Notes: generated by a model from the sequence alone, not told the origin. Numbered from the stretch's first letter, positions 26,375 through 35,745 are shown. The stretch: DNA of 62,710 nt from Lutibacter sp. (GCA_021647265.1 JAKIVA010000011.1:1-62710); one strand, 5' to 3'. A program made the numbers and translations.

Positions 26375-26443
26375 TTAGGATAACATATGCTGTTCGCCAT
26401 TAATAATTTGTTTGTGTGTTAAAATTTGAGTTATTTGTTTCAT
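26375..26443 (-). CDS. 22-codon micro-ORF between ABC ATPase and first permease
   Basis: ATG at 26443 overlaps the TGA of the ATPase gene as ATGA, a classic coupling arrangement, and the frame closes after 22 codons. Peptide core Q-I-L-T-H-K-Q-I-I-N-G-E-Q-H-M-L parallels the peptide at 25166-25249 (about 13 of 21 positions identical). It is 19 nt short of the permease ATG because its stop comes earlier. Function unknown; candidate membrane-insertion or translational-coupling peptide. Confidence 0.55.
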   Translation of the reverse strand: MKQITQILTHKQIINGEQHMLS

Positions 26444-27168
26444 CCTCTTGCCAGTTTTAAAAAAACATCATTCATGTTTTCAACGTTAAATTGTTTTTTT
26501 AAGTTTTTGGGTGTATCCAAAGCTTCAATTTTCCCATCTACCATAATGGAAACCCGGTCACAATATTCTGCTTCATCCATATAGTGGGTAGTTACAAAAA
26601 TAGTAGTTCCGTTATGAGCATTTTTATAAATCATTTCCCAAAATTGCCGCCTTGTTATTGGATCAACCCCCCCTGTGGGTTCATCTAAAAATACAACTTT
26701 AGGATTGTGTAATAAAGCAACGGAAAAGGCTATTTTTTGTTTCCAACCAAGAGGCAATGACCCAACCAACTCATTGGCTACCTCTTGTAAGCCCAATTCG
26801 TTAATTAAAACTTCTGATTTTTGTTTTATTATTGATTTAGATAGTCCATAAATACCTCCAAAAAAAGTAATGTTTTCTTTTACCGTTAAATCGTCATACA
26901 ATGCAAATTTCTGACTCATATAGCCAATATTTTTTTTAATATCTTCAGGGTTGGTAAACACATCAAAGTCGGCCACGTTGGCCTCTCCTGATGTTGGTTT
27001 TGAAATACCAATTAGCATTTTCATCGCTGTAGTTTTTCCAGCACCATTTGCTCCTAAAAAACCAAAAATTTCTCCTTGTTTTACTTCAAAGGTAATATTG
27101 TTAACAGCTGTAAAATCACCAAATTTTTTGGTGAGATTTTTTACTTGTATAACATTTTTTTGTTTCAT
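26440..27168 (-). CDS. ABC exporter ATPase, second domain (YbhF C-half-like)
   Basis: 242 residues. Walker A GANGAGKTT, Walker B VVFLDEPTGGVDP, switch His in TTHYMDEAEYCDR. The signature LSGGQ is replaced by SLPLGWKQ, as I recall for the second domain of YbhF-type tandem ATPases, so one of the two composite ATP sites may be weak. Forms a heterodimer with the preceding ATPase (12-nt gap). Confidence 0.93.
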   Translation of the reverse strand: MKQKNVIQVKNLTKKFGDFTAVNNITFEVKQGEIFGFLGANGAGKTTAMKMLIGISKPTSGEANVADFDVFTNPEDIKKNIGYMSQKFALYDDLTVKENITFFGGIYGLSKSIIKQKSEVLINELGLQEVANELVGSLPLGWKQKIAFSVALLHNPKVVFLDEPTGGVDPITRRQFWEMIYKNAHNGTTIFVTTHYMDEAEYCDRVSIMVDGKIEALDTPKNLKKQFNVENMNDVFLKLARG

Positions 27169-27180
27169 AAACGTAGAGTT

Positions 27181-28083
27181 TTATCTTGCTAATTCCATAA
27201 AAGTATCTTCGATGGTGGCTTTTGTGAGTTGAATTATTATATTTTTCAACCCTTTGTTTTTCAAAAACTTTAATAAATCTTCTGGGTTAAAATCATCTCT
27301 TTTATCTGTATAATGTACAAATTCACCAAATGGGTATACACTGTGATTGTATTGGTATTCGTTTAAGCTTAATATAAGTTCATACATATTGCTTGCTGCT
27401 ATATCATAAATAGTTTTTGGGTAGTGTTTTACAATTTCCTTAGGGGTGTCAATTTGTAAAATTTGACCATCTTGAATTAATGCAATCCTATCACATAGCG
27501 CAGCTTCATCCATATAAGGAGTAGAAACCAAAATAGTTATCCCTTTTTGTTGTAAACGTTTTAGCATTTCCCAAAATTCTTTTCTAGAAACAGGATCAAC
27601 ACCTGTTGTTGGTTCATCAAGAAACAATACTTTTGGTTTATGAATTAAGGCACAACTCAACGCTAATTTTTGTTTCATACCTCCAGATAAATCTCCAGCT
27701 CTTCTGTTTTTAAAGGGTTCAATTTGAACGTAAATATCCTTAATTAAATCGTAGTTTTCTTCAATTGTAGTTCCAAAAATTGTTGCGAAAAAAGTTAAAT
27801 TTTCTTCAACAGTTAAGTCTTGATATAAAGAAAACCTCCCAGGCATATAACCTACATGATTTCTAATGTCTTTATAATTTTTTACGACATCATAATTAGC
27901 TACGAATGCTGTACCCTCATCTGCAATAAGAAGTGTGGTTAAAATTCTGAAAAGAGTAGTTTTACCAGCTCCATCAGGTCCAATTAGCCCAAATAACTCA
28001 CCTTCATTAACATTAAAAGAAATGTCTTTTAAAGCCGTTACATCTTTAAATGATTTACTTATATGTTTTATTAATATACTCAA
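27181..28083 (-). CDS. ABC exporter ATPase, first domain (YbhF N-half-like)
   Basis: 300 residues. Walker A GPDGAGKTT, intact signature LSGGMKQK, Walker B VLFLDEPTTGVDP, and S-T-P-Y-M-D-E-A. The last about 80 residues after the core extend beyond a minimal ABC domain. In E. coli the two ATPase domains are fused in YbhF; here they are separate neighbouring genes. Confidence 0.93.
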   Translation of the reverse strand: MSILIKHISKSFKDVTALKDISFNVNEGELFGLIGPDGAGKTTLFRILTTLLIADEGTAFVANYDVVKNYKDIRNHVGYMPGRFSLYQDLTVEENLTFFATIFGTTIEENYDLIKDIYVQIEPFKNRRAGDLSGGMKQKLALSCALIHKPKVLFLDEPTTGVDPVSRKEFWEMLKRLQQKGITILVSTPYMDEAALCDRIALIQDGQILQIDTPKEIVKHYPKTIYDIAASNMYELILSLNEYQYNHSVYPFGEFVHYTDKRDDFNPEDLLKFLKNKGLKNIIIQLTKATIEDTFMELAR

Positions 28084-28112
28084 TTTATGTATTTTTAATT
28101 TTACTGTATTAT

Positions 28113-28592
28113 TTATTCAAAATAGGATGAATACGAAGCCAAATGTTTTTCTAAGGTTTTAAAACTCTTTTTACAAGTAGTTAAATCTGAAGATCCTAAA
28201 TTGTTAAATAAATCTTTCATAGGAACTAAAAAGTTATGTAATTGGTTGTGAGATTCACCTTCCATTGTACATTCAGTTATAATGGTTCCAAACTCTTTTT
28301 CTAAATTACTTTTTAAGGTAGCGTAAGCCTCTAGAGAATCTTCACCCGAAAAGGTATTTAATAGCTGTTGCATATTTAAAATTCCTCGAGTAGTTTCATA
28401 ATTTGCTGACCATAATTTTCCGTCATTTAATTGAATTTCACTATCTTTTTCATGGGTATCGACTGTTTTTTTTACAGTTTCTTTTTTAACAGAGTTATGT
28501 TCTTCTTGTTTCTTTTTAGCAGTTTCGCCACAAGAAATGGTTATAACTGCTATTATTACAATTGTTAAAAGTAATTTGAATGAATTTTTCAT
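28113..28592 (-). CDS. Small lipoprotein with Cys-Met-His motif, exporter operon
   Basis: 159 residues. Lipobox I-T-I-S-C (Cys21), then a Lys/Glu-rich linker. The folded part contains L-N-D-G-K-L-W-S-A-N-Y-E-T-T and E-C-T-M-E-G-E-S-H-N-Q-L-H-N-F-L-V-P-M, a pattern I associate with small Bacteroidota periplasmic proteins with possible metal ligands (Cys, Met, two His). Placed between the HlyD adaptor and the ATPases, so it may be an accessory or sensor of the exporter. Function unknown. Confidence 0.6.
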   Translation of the reverse strand: MKNSFKLLLTIVIIAVITISCGETAKKKQEEHNSVKKETVKKTVDTHEKDSEIQLNDGKLWSANYETTRGILNMQQLLNTFSGEDSLEAYATLKSNLEKEFGTIITECTMEGESHNQLHNFLVPMKDLFNNLGSSDLTTCKKSFKTLEKHLASYSSYFE

Positions 28593-28626
28593 GTTAATTA
28601 GTTGTTTTGATTTTTTTAATTAATTG

Positions 28627-29523
28627 TTATTGGATATTGTTTATCCACATTTCTGCGGGCATTCCAATTTTTAAACTTCCGTCATTTTTTACTGTTACTT
28701 TTACTGCATAAACAAGGTTAACACGTTCTTCTTTAGTTTGAATTATTTTAGGTGTAAACTCGGCTTCAGAAGCTACCCATGTTATAGTCCCGTCAAAATT
28801 TTTCATAGTTTCTCCAGCATCAATTTTTACAGTAACATTTTGTCCAATTTTAATGGAGGGCAGTTGTGTTTCGCTAACATATACCCTGAGCTCCATAAGA
28901 CTTAAATTAGCAATTTTATACAAAGGCTTCCCAAATGTTGTAATCTCGTAAGGTTCGGCATATTTTACTAAAACAGTTCCTTTTATGGGGTTTGTAATAA
29001 TGCTTTTTTGTAGTTGATCTTCAAGTTGTTTAATTTGAGCATTGATACTTTTAATTTCGTTTAAAATAGGCGCATTTTGAGTTTCTACACTCATTATTTG
29101 TTGATTTATAACATTTACTTGTCCGTTAATATCATCTAATTGTTTTTGTGTTCCAGCGTTGGATTTTATTAAGTTTTCAATTCTTAATTTTGAAATCTCT
29201 GCTGTTTTAAGTTGTGCTCTTAATACATTTATTTGCGATAACACATTTCTAGATTTAGAACTAATACTTTTTTTAGAAGCAATTAATTGCTCTTTTTTTA
29301 GTGCTAGCTGTATGGTGTCAATTAAACCTACAACAGTTCCTTTTTGTATTGTTTGTCCTTCTTCAATGGAGAATTGCAATAATTTTCCATTGCTTTCGGC
29401 TGAAATGATAGTTTCTGTGGCTTCAAAATTGCCATAACCATCTGCTTTGTTGTTATCGTTATTGCAAGAAATTAAAGTACTTGCAATTAATAATATGCCT
29501 AATATTAATTTAGTGATTTTCAT
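28627..29523 (-). CDS. HlyD/YbhG-type periplasmic adaptor lipoprotein
   Basis: 298 residues. Lipobox T-L-I-S-C (Cys20). Biotinyl-lipoyl halves (V-G-L-I-D-T, P-I-K-G-T-V-L-V-K-Y-A-E) flank a long coiled-coil hairpin (about 75-175), followed by a beta-barrel segment. Bridges the ABC permeases to the TolC channel encoded just upstream. Confidence 0.92.
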   Translation of the reverse strand: MKITKLILGILLIASTLISCNNDNNKADGYGNFEATETIISAESNGKLLQFSIEEGQTIQKGTVVGLIDTIQLALKKEQLIASKKSISSKSRNVLSQINVLRAQLKTAEISKLRIENLIKSNAGTQKQLDDINGQVNVINQQIMSVETQNAPILNEIKSINAQIKQLEDQLQKSIITNPIKGTVLVKYAEPYEITTFGKPLYKIANLSLMELRVYVSETQLPSIKIGQNVTVKIDAGETMKNFDGTITWVASEAEFTPKIIQTKEERVNLVYAVKVTVKNDGSLKIGMPAEMWINNIQ

Positions 29524-29533
29524 ACGTATGAAT

Positions 29534-30790
29534 TTAGTTTCCTTTAGTTATTTTATAATTTGCTTTTGCTAGCTGTAACTCAATTTTATGGGTGCTTAAA
29601 TTATTTTCAGCTTCGTATAAATTTGTTAGTTCAGTAATATATGCCGAAGAGGTTATTACACCATTTTTTAATTGAGATTCGGCAGATGTTAATATTTTTT
29701 TTCTAAGTTCAATAATGGTTTCATCAGATTTAATAAAAGATGAAATTTTAGCAATTTCAGTTTGTTGCTGATCGAGTTCAATATTTGTATTTAACTTGAA
29801 AACCTCTTGCTGATTATCAATAATTTCTTTGTTTATTTTTAATGATTTTTGCTCTTTTTTTCGAGCATTCCAATCAAAAATACTCCAATTGAGTTTAAAA
29901 CCTACCACATAATATGTTTGAAATTCATTATCTAACATATTTAAACCTGGATTTCCGTACCCACCTGTTGCAAATCCCATTAATTTTGGAGCATTTTTCT
30001 TTGCTATAAGTTGTTCAGAAGCATTAATTTGCTCTTTTTGGAGTTGAAATAAATCCAATTCAGGACGATTGATTTTGGCGCCTTTATTCTCTAAAATTAT
30101 TGGTGTCTCAAGTACAATATTTGTTGAAATGTTTTCGCCTGTTACAGAGGAAAGTGTTTTTATCAAGCTAATTTTATTTTGGTCAATTTCTGTGTATTGT
30201 TGATTTATTTTTAATAACTCAGCTTCAAGTACCTTGTCTGATGTTGGTAGTAAAGTACCAAACTCAATACCAGCTCTAACTTCTTTTAATTTTGACTCTA
30301 GCTGCTTTTTTTTAGCATCGAGTAAGGCTCTTTTTTCTTGTAATAAGATTATAGAGAAATAGAGTTGATTTACCTCTTTTTTTAGTTGATATAAATTTAC
30401 TTCAATATTTTTTTGCTTTGTTTTTAATGTTGCTTCTTTTACTTTTGTAGAGGCATTTATTAAACCTCCGTCATAGACTAGTTGATTGACAGAAATTGTT
30501 GCTTTGTACTGATCTTTGTTAGGAGAATCTATTGTAACACCAGGGATGGTTATTGGCAATTCTATTACATCAGATTGGTAGGTAGCCTGTGCATCAAAAT
30601 ATAATTTAGGTAATTTTCCTGTCTTAATAATTTCTTTATCTAATGTATTTTGCCTTACCAACATTTCGTTTTGCTTGGCAAGTGGGTAATTTTTATTTAC
30701 CAAAGAATAACACTTGTCTAAACTCAATTTTTCTTGTCCAAAAGAATTGAGAGCAATAAATATAACTATTAAAGTGCTTAATTTTTTCAT
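29534..30790 (-). CDS. TolC-family outer membrane channel (ABC exporter)
   Basis: 418 residues, signal peptide about 1-18 (N-S-F-G-Q). Long amphipathic helices in two repeats are typical of OEP domains; A-L-L-D-A-K-K-K-Q-L-E-S-K and the matching C-terminal stretch are visible. Provides the exit duct. Follows the TetR gene with no gap. Confidence 0.92.
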   Translation of the reverse strand: MKKLSTLIVIFIALNSFGQEKLSLDKCYSLVNKNYPLAKQNEMLVRQNTLDKEIIKTGKLPKLYFDAQATYQSDVIELPITIPGVTIDSPNKDQYKATISVNQLVYDGGLINASTKVKEATLKTKQKNIEVNLYQLKKEVNQLYFSIILLQEKRALLDAKKKQLESKLKEVRAGIEFGTLLPTSDKVLEAELLKINQQYTEIDQNKISLIKTLSSVTGENISTNIVLETPIILENKGAKINRPELDLFQLQKEQINASEQLIAKKNAPKLMGFATGGYGNPGLNMLDNEFQTYYVVGFKLNWSIFDWNARKKEQKSLKINKEIIDNQQEVFKLNTNIELDQQQTEIAKISSFIKSDETIIELRKKILTSAESQLKNGVITSSAYITELTNLYEAENNLSTHKIELQLAKANYKITKGN

Positions 30791-31405
30791 TTATGTAAGT
30801 TTTATTGAATTTATAATAAAGTCTGCAACTTCCGTTTTACGTTCTATCATTAGTTTTTTATAGGTTTTATCGTCAACATTTGTAAGACCCTTTAATAATG
30901 GAGCACCAATAAACGGGAATATGTTTAAGGCCATAATATTGATAAATAATTGCTCTGCTTTAATGGGTCTAATAATACCTTCAGCAATTTTATTGTCGAC
31001 TTGTTTTCTGAATTTCTCAATATTTGGAAAATGTTTTTCAGCAAGTAATTTTTGTATAAATTCAGGACTTCTATTTAATTCTTGAATAATAAAATTTGGG
31101 AGGTACGGGTGTTTAATTACAAATGAAATATAATTATTACTAAAGTCTCTAATTTTTTCGCAAATAGATAAGTCTGAATTTAAAATATCATTCAATTGAG
31201 GTGCAATCATAGAAAAAGCTTTTTTAAAAACGGCTTCAAAGAGTAATTGTTTACTACGGTAATAATAATGTAGCATAGCTTTGTTTATACCTGCTTCATC
31301 TGCAATTTCTTGCATACGTGCACCCGCCATACCTTTATGTTGAAAAATACGTTTTGCAGCATTTAAAATTTCAAACTCTGTTGTTGTGTCTTTTGTCTTA
31401 TTCAT
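30791..31405 (-). CDS. TetR-family repressor of the ABC exporter operon
   Basis: 204 residues. N-terminal helix-turn-helix (about 12-58) with M-Q-E-I-A-D-E-A-G-I-N-K-A-M-L-H-Y-Y-Y-R-S-K, then an all-helical ligand domain. First gene of the operon and placed directly behind a strong promoter with a palindrome, so autoregulation is likely. By layout it corresponds to CecR of E. coli; the inducer cannot be told. Confidence 0.92.
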   Translation of the reverse strand: MNKTKDTTTEFEILNAAKRIFQHKGMAGARMQEIADEAGINKAMLHYYYRSKQLLFEAVFKKAFSMIAPQLNDILNSDLSICEKIRDFSNNYISFVIKHPYLPNFIIQELNRSPEFIQKLLAEKHFPNIEKFRKQVDNKIAEGIIRPIKAEQLFINIMALNIFPFIGAPLLKGLTNVDDKTYKKLMIERKTEVADFIINSIKLT

Positions 31406-31410
31406 TGTGT

Positions 31411-31439
31411 TTAACCAAAAAGTTTAACCAAATGGTTAA
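31411..31439 (-). promoter_or_regulatory. TetR operator: palindrome plus extra half-site
   Basis: TTAACCA-AA-TGGTTAA (31424-31439) has perfect 7-bp arms, and a further TTAACCA occurs at 31411-31417. The site abuts the -7 box and covers the transcription start, the usual place for a TetR repressor of its own operon. Confidence 0.65.
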
Positions 31440-31470
31440 CAAAAGTAATGACTTTTTTTGAATTGACAAA
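31440..31470 (-). promoter_or_regulatory. Promoter of the TetR-ABC exporter operon
   Basis: Minus strand TTTG (31470-31467), exactly 19 nt, TACTTTTG (31447-31440): a full match to the Bacteroidota consensus, 35 nt before the TetR ATG. Confidence 0.75.
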
Positions 31471-31522
31471 ATAATATTGTTAAACCCTAGTTAAGAAGTT
31501 GTTAAAACAACATTAATGCGTA

Positions 31523-31559
31523 GAAAAAAACTCTTGCTACCTAAATTAGGTAACAAGAG
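31523..31559 (-). terminator. Terminator of the RND efflux operon
   Basis: On the minus strand a near-perfect stem (31531-31544 with 31546-31559, one mismatch; CTCTTG/CAAGAG outermost) is followed by seven T. It separates the RND operon from the TetR-ABC operon that starts downstream on the same strand. Confidence 0.75.
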
Positions 31560-31617
31560 ATGGGTAATTTGGGGTTTGTAAAATTGTAATAACTTCTGTT
31601 TATTGGAGTTTACACTT

Positions 31618-34600
31618 TTATGATTTGGTATCAGTCATATAAGCATACATTGGAACATAGATTAGTGTTAATAGCGTTCCTATAAGCAGTCCGCCAATGG
31701 CAACATCGGCTAACGGACTTAAGCGTTCTAGTCCAACGGCATGTTCCAATGCAATAGGAATCATACCTGCAATGGTACCAAAAGCAGTCATTAATACAGG
31801 GCGGAAACGCACGCGAACACTTTCAATAGCACTTTCGTAAGGAGACTCTCCACTAGCGCGATGATGCTGATAAAAGTCAATTAGCAAAACAGCATTTTTT
31901 ATGATGATACTGAAAAGTAATAATATACCTAACAAACTAGGCATACAACTTGGCTTATGAAACAATAGCATTCCCCAAGCTGCTCCAATTAATGACAAAG
32001 GCAATACTAAAATCATGATAAATGATAATCGGACCGATTTATAAATTGCTATTAACGTTAGAAATAGTAAAAGAATACCTAAGGCTATTGCTTTCATCAT
32101 TCTGCCAAAACTATCATCAATAACTTGAATGTCTCCTTCTTGCGTAATAATAACATTGTCTAAATCTTTAATCTTAGCTAAAGCTTCATTGGCATCGTCG
32201 GTTAAATGAGTTATAGGTCGTTTTGCACGATACCCATTTATATCTACGCTATACAGCATTTTATCGCGTTCAATTTTTGCAAATGTTAATTGTTTTGAAA
32301 TTTTAGCCAATGATTCAAGTGGAATTTCACCAAATTTAGTTTGAATTGGCAACAAGCGTAATGTTTGTTCATTTTCACTAAATTTTCCTTTCATATATAA
32401 CCTTACATATTGGGTACTCATAGATTGTAAATTGGCGTTTAAACCAACTATTTGACCTTTTACAGGAATTTGCAACGCTATTTGTAGCGGTGTAATGCCA
32501 TAACTCAATGCTTTATTTTCGTCAATATCCAAAACAATTTCACTGACATCTTTATCCCAACTTGTTGATACAGATGTTAATCCTTTTATAGTAGCCATAG
32601 CCTCACTTATTTGATGTGTTTTATTGGTTAACCCATCTACAAAAGGAGATTTTATTCGTATTGCTAAAGGTGCTTTTACCGATGACACTGCTGTGGCACC
32701 AAAATCGAACACATCATTTCGTTTAACACCTTCTAATTTTGAAAGTTTATCACGAACAAGGTCTTCAATTTCCCACATAGTTAATTTTCTGCTAAAACGG
32801 TCTACACAATTTAGTGTAATAGTTGCTTCAGAAGGTAAGTTACCACTACCTAAACTTAAAACACCAGCTTCAGTACCGAATGCTACAGAACTTCTGTTTA
32901 ACCATTCTTGCTGATGAACCCATGTTAAGAAAGGTGCTATTTTTTTCTCGGCGCTATCTACAGTTTCATTAGCACTAAAAGCAATTTGTGCTTTTACAAT
33001 TCCAGTATCCATTGGAGGCATTGCATCTTTACCAATAGTTGGCATAATGGTACCAACACTTAGCATTAAAACAACTAAAACGCCAACAGTAAGTAGTAAT
33101 CTTCGAGCTATTTTATTTTTCCCATTTGAAAATTTAATGACACTTACATAAGGCTCTACTAATTTCCCAACAGATTTATTGTAAATTTTATCGAACCATA
33201 ATTCTACTTTGGTTTTTTTGAATCCATTTTTATAGAGCACTTTTAATAATTGTGGTATAAAAGTTATGGAAACAAAGAAGGAAAGGAATAAGGCAATAAT
33301 TAGTGTAAATATAAGAGGTTTAAATATTTTTTCAGGAAATCCTCCAATAAACATTAAAGGAGCTACCACAGCTGCAGTTGCCATAGTACCTGCGAAAATA
33401 GGAGCAATTACTTCTTTTGTTCCATTAACAATGGCGGTTTGTAAGTCTTCATTAAGTTCATGAAGATGCCGTTCTACATTTTCTAAAACTACTACAGCAT
33501 CATCTGTTAACATTCCTAAAGCTAAAATAATGGCTGTATAAATTACGATGTTTAATTCACCTCCGGTTAGCCAAATGATAGCCATTGTTGAAAAAAATAC
33601 AATAGGAATTGATATTGCAGCAGTAAAAATGGCTCTAAAATTACCTAAGAAAAATAGCACTACAATTAGTGTAAAAAGAATCGCATCACGCAAAGCATCT
33701 AGCATATTAGAATTTGCTAATTCTACTAAATCTCGCTGTGTATTGGCTATTTCAAAACTAATATTGGGATATTGAACTGCTAACTTTTCCATTTCGGCTC
33801 TTGCAGCGTTACTAACATCAAGCACACTTCCTTTTGGAGCTCGTTGTATAGCTAAGGCAATAGCAGGTTTAGCGTTTCCTATATAACCACTGGTTCTTTT
33901 TTTGTAGCTCCATTTTACATCAGCAATATCTCTGATGCTAATGTTTGGTAAAATTTTAAGATTTTTAATTCGTTCTATCTCATTCTTTTCTCCGTAAAAA
34001 GTAATGGTATAAAAACTATCTTCACCTTTAACAAACCCAACAGGCATATCTTTATTTATTGCTTGAATGGCTTTGGTAATCGTTTCAAAATTAAGACCGT
34101 ACCGTTTTGCTTTAAATGGATCTATTTCAATGTTAATCGCACTTTCGTAACCTCCAAAAACTTCAACATTTCCAATAGCTGGATTGCTTAATAAATAAGG
34201 TTTAATAAAGCTTTCGGCTATTTTTCGAATATCAAAAACACTTATATCTCCTGTTTTAGGTGATAGTGAAATAATATCTACAGGCAATGTAAAATCTCCT
34301 GCTGTGTAAATGGCCGGACTTACATTGGCGGGTAATTTTCCTTTTGCAATTGAAAGTGCGTTTGCAACATCTACCGCTGCTTCATTTAGCCCTTTTTTAT
34401 AATCAAAATCAGCTTTTACTATAGAGAAATTGGCCATGTTGATAGAGCTCACATTGGTGATTAAGCCCAGTCTAGAAATTTCTTGTTCAATAGGTTTGGA
34501 AACTGTATTTGCCGCAACTTGAGCGGTAGCTCCAGGTACGTTTGTTATTACAATAACTTGAGGGGGATTGGCATCTGGAAACAAGTTTTTGGGCAATGTA

Positions 34601-34683
34601 ACCAATGCGACGATACCCATAATAACAAAGGCTGCTAATAGCGCATAGAGGGAATAGGACCGTTTGTAAAAATAATCGAACAT
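31618..34683 (-). CDS. RND efflux transporter permease
   Basis: 1021 residues, the usual length for HAE-type RND pumps. Twelve helices in two repeats with large periplasmic loops; the proton-relay stretch LGMLTDDAVVVLENVERH and the second-half KNAVLLIDF are present. It pumps small molecules out of the cell using the proton gradient, with the MFP and TolC partners encoded just upstream. Substrate cannot be told. Confidence 0.95.
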   Translation of the reverse strand: MFDYFYKRSYSLYALLAAFVIMGIVALVTLPKNLFPDANPPQVIVITNVPGATAQVAANTVSKPIEQEISRLGLITNVSSINMANFSIVKADFDYKKGLNEAAVDVANALSIAKGKLPANVSPAIYTAGDFTLPVDIISLSPKTGDISVFDIRKIAESFIKPYLLSNPAIGNVEVFGGYESAINIEIDPFKAKRYGLNFETITKAIQAINKDMPVGFVKGEDSFYTITFYGEKNEIERIKNLKILPNISIRDIADVKWSYKKRTSGYIGNAKPAIALAIQRAPKGSVLDVSNAARAEMEKLAVQYPNISFEIANTQRDLVELANSNMLDALRDAILFTLIVVLFFLGNFRAIFTAAISIPIVFFSTMAIIWLTGGELNIVIYTAIILALGMLTDDAVVVLENVERHLHELNEDLQTAIVNGTKEVIAPIFAGTMATAAVVAPLMFIGGFPEKIFKPLIFTLIIALFLSFFVSITFIPQLLKVLYKNGFKKTKVELWFDKIYNKSVGKLVEPYVSVIKFSNGKNKIARRLLLTVGVLVVLMLSVGTIMPTIGKDAMPPMDTGIVKAQIAFSANETVDSAEKKIAPFLTWVHQQEWLNRSSVAFGTEAGVLSLGSGNLPSEATITLNCVDRFSRKLTMWEIEDLVRDKLSKLEGVKRNDVFDFGATAVSSVKAPLAIRIKSPFVDGLTNKTHQISEAMATIKGLTSVSTSWDKDVSEIVLDIDENKALSYGITPLQIALQIPVKGQIVGLNANLQSMSTQYVRLYMKGKFSENEQTLRLLPIQTKFGEIPLESLAKISKQLTFAKIERDKMLYSVDINGYRAKRPITHLTDDANEALAKIKDLDNVIITQEGDIQVIDDSFGRMMKAIALGILLLFLTLIAIYKSVRLSFIMILVLPLSLIGAAWGMLLFHKPSCMPSLLGILLLFSIIIKNAVLLIDFYQHHRASGESPYESAIESVRVRFRPVLMTAFGTIAGMIPIALEHAVGLERLSPLADVAIGGLLIGTLLTLIYVPMYAYMTDTKS

Positions 34684-34686
34684 AGC

Positions 34687-35745
34687 TTATTTTTTTTGAG
34701 TTGTTATAGTAGAACCGCTTAATAGTTTTAATAGAATGTCTTGTTTTGCAACAACAATTTCTTTTCCAGCAAGTTCATTATTACTTATAACAAGACCATC
34801 TTCTCCTGTTTGTAGTATGGATACAGAAACTACTTTGGCAATATCATTTTCTTTGATAAAAACAAAACTTTCTCCGTTTCGATTCAGAATTGCATCAAAA
34901 GGTAATTTTACCGCTTCTCCTTTAAAAACAATTACATTTACTTCTAATCTATCACCCGTTGTAAAGCCTTTGGAGTCGACATATACCTTATATTCAGCCA
35001 AGTTGTTAAAAGTGCTATTTAAAGCAACTGCAGGATAGTTTATCCCTTTAAAGTTTACACCATAAATGGTTAAATCTGTTGGGATCCGAACCAATAAATA
35101 AAAACCATCTGTAGCACTAATACTTGCCACAGGTTTTCCAGGCAAACATAAATCACCACTGTTTAAATAGGTTTTTGAAATAACCCCAGCTACAGGAGCG
35201 GTTATAGTAGTATATGTTAATGTATTGCTAATGTCAATTTGGTTTTGATAAAGCGATTCTAATTTTGCTTTTATAGCTTCAATATTGCTTTCTTCTAGCT
35301 GAAATTGTTCAATAGAAGCTCCTTTTAACGCGAGTAATTCTTTGGTTCTTTGATGTGTTTCCTCTAAATTTTTAAGCGAAGTTTGTGTTGCTTTAATTTG
35401 CGATTTTAAACTTGCAGCGTTTGTTTGAATAAAAGTATTGTCTAAACGTGCAATAATAGCTCCCTTTTTAACTTTTGTGCCGCTTGCTTTTATATAATTT
35501 ACACGAGCTGTGACTTTAGATGAGAGTTTAACGTCTTTATCATTTTCGGTTTGTGCTAAATAGGGTAGACTTAATTCTACAGGCTTTAATTCTGGATTTA
35601 TGGTAGAAACTACCAAGGTGTATTTTTTAGCTATAGACAATGCTGCTTCATTACGTTTAGCATTTACAATAGCTAAAATTCCTGATACAACAATAATTAG
35701 CACTGCTGCAATACCTATTATTTTTTTATTTTTTAATATTTTCAT
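34687..35745 (-). CDS. RND periplasmic adaptor (membrane fusion protein)
   Basis: 352 residues. N-terminal membrane anchor (about 9-27), lipoyl halves around V-K-K-G-A-I-I-A-R-L-D and A-P-V-A-G-V-I-S-K-T, a coiled-coil hairpin between them, then beta-barrel and membrane-proximal domains. Overlaps the TolC gene by 4 nt (ATGA) and precedes the pump by 3 nt. Confidence 0.94.
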   Translation of the reverse strand: MKILKNKKIIGIAAVLIIVVSGILAIVNAKRNEAALSIAKKYTLVVSTINPELKPVELSLPYLAQTENDKDVKLSSKVTARVNYIKASGTKVKKGAIIARLDNTFIQTNAASLKSQIKATQTSLKNLEETHQRTKELLALKGASIEQFQLEESNIEAIKAKLESLYQNQIDISNTLTYTTITAPVAGVISKTYLNSGDLCLPGKPVASISATDGFYLLVRIPTDLTIYGVNFKGINYPAVALNSTFNNLAEYKVYVDSKGFTTGDRLEVNVIVFKGEAVKLPFDAILNRNGESFVFIKENDIAKVVSVSILQTGEDGLVISNNELAGKEIVVAKQDILLKLLSGSTITTQKK

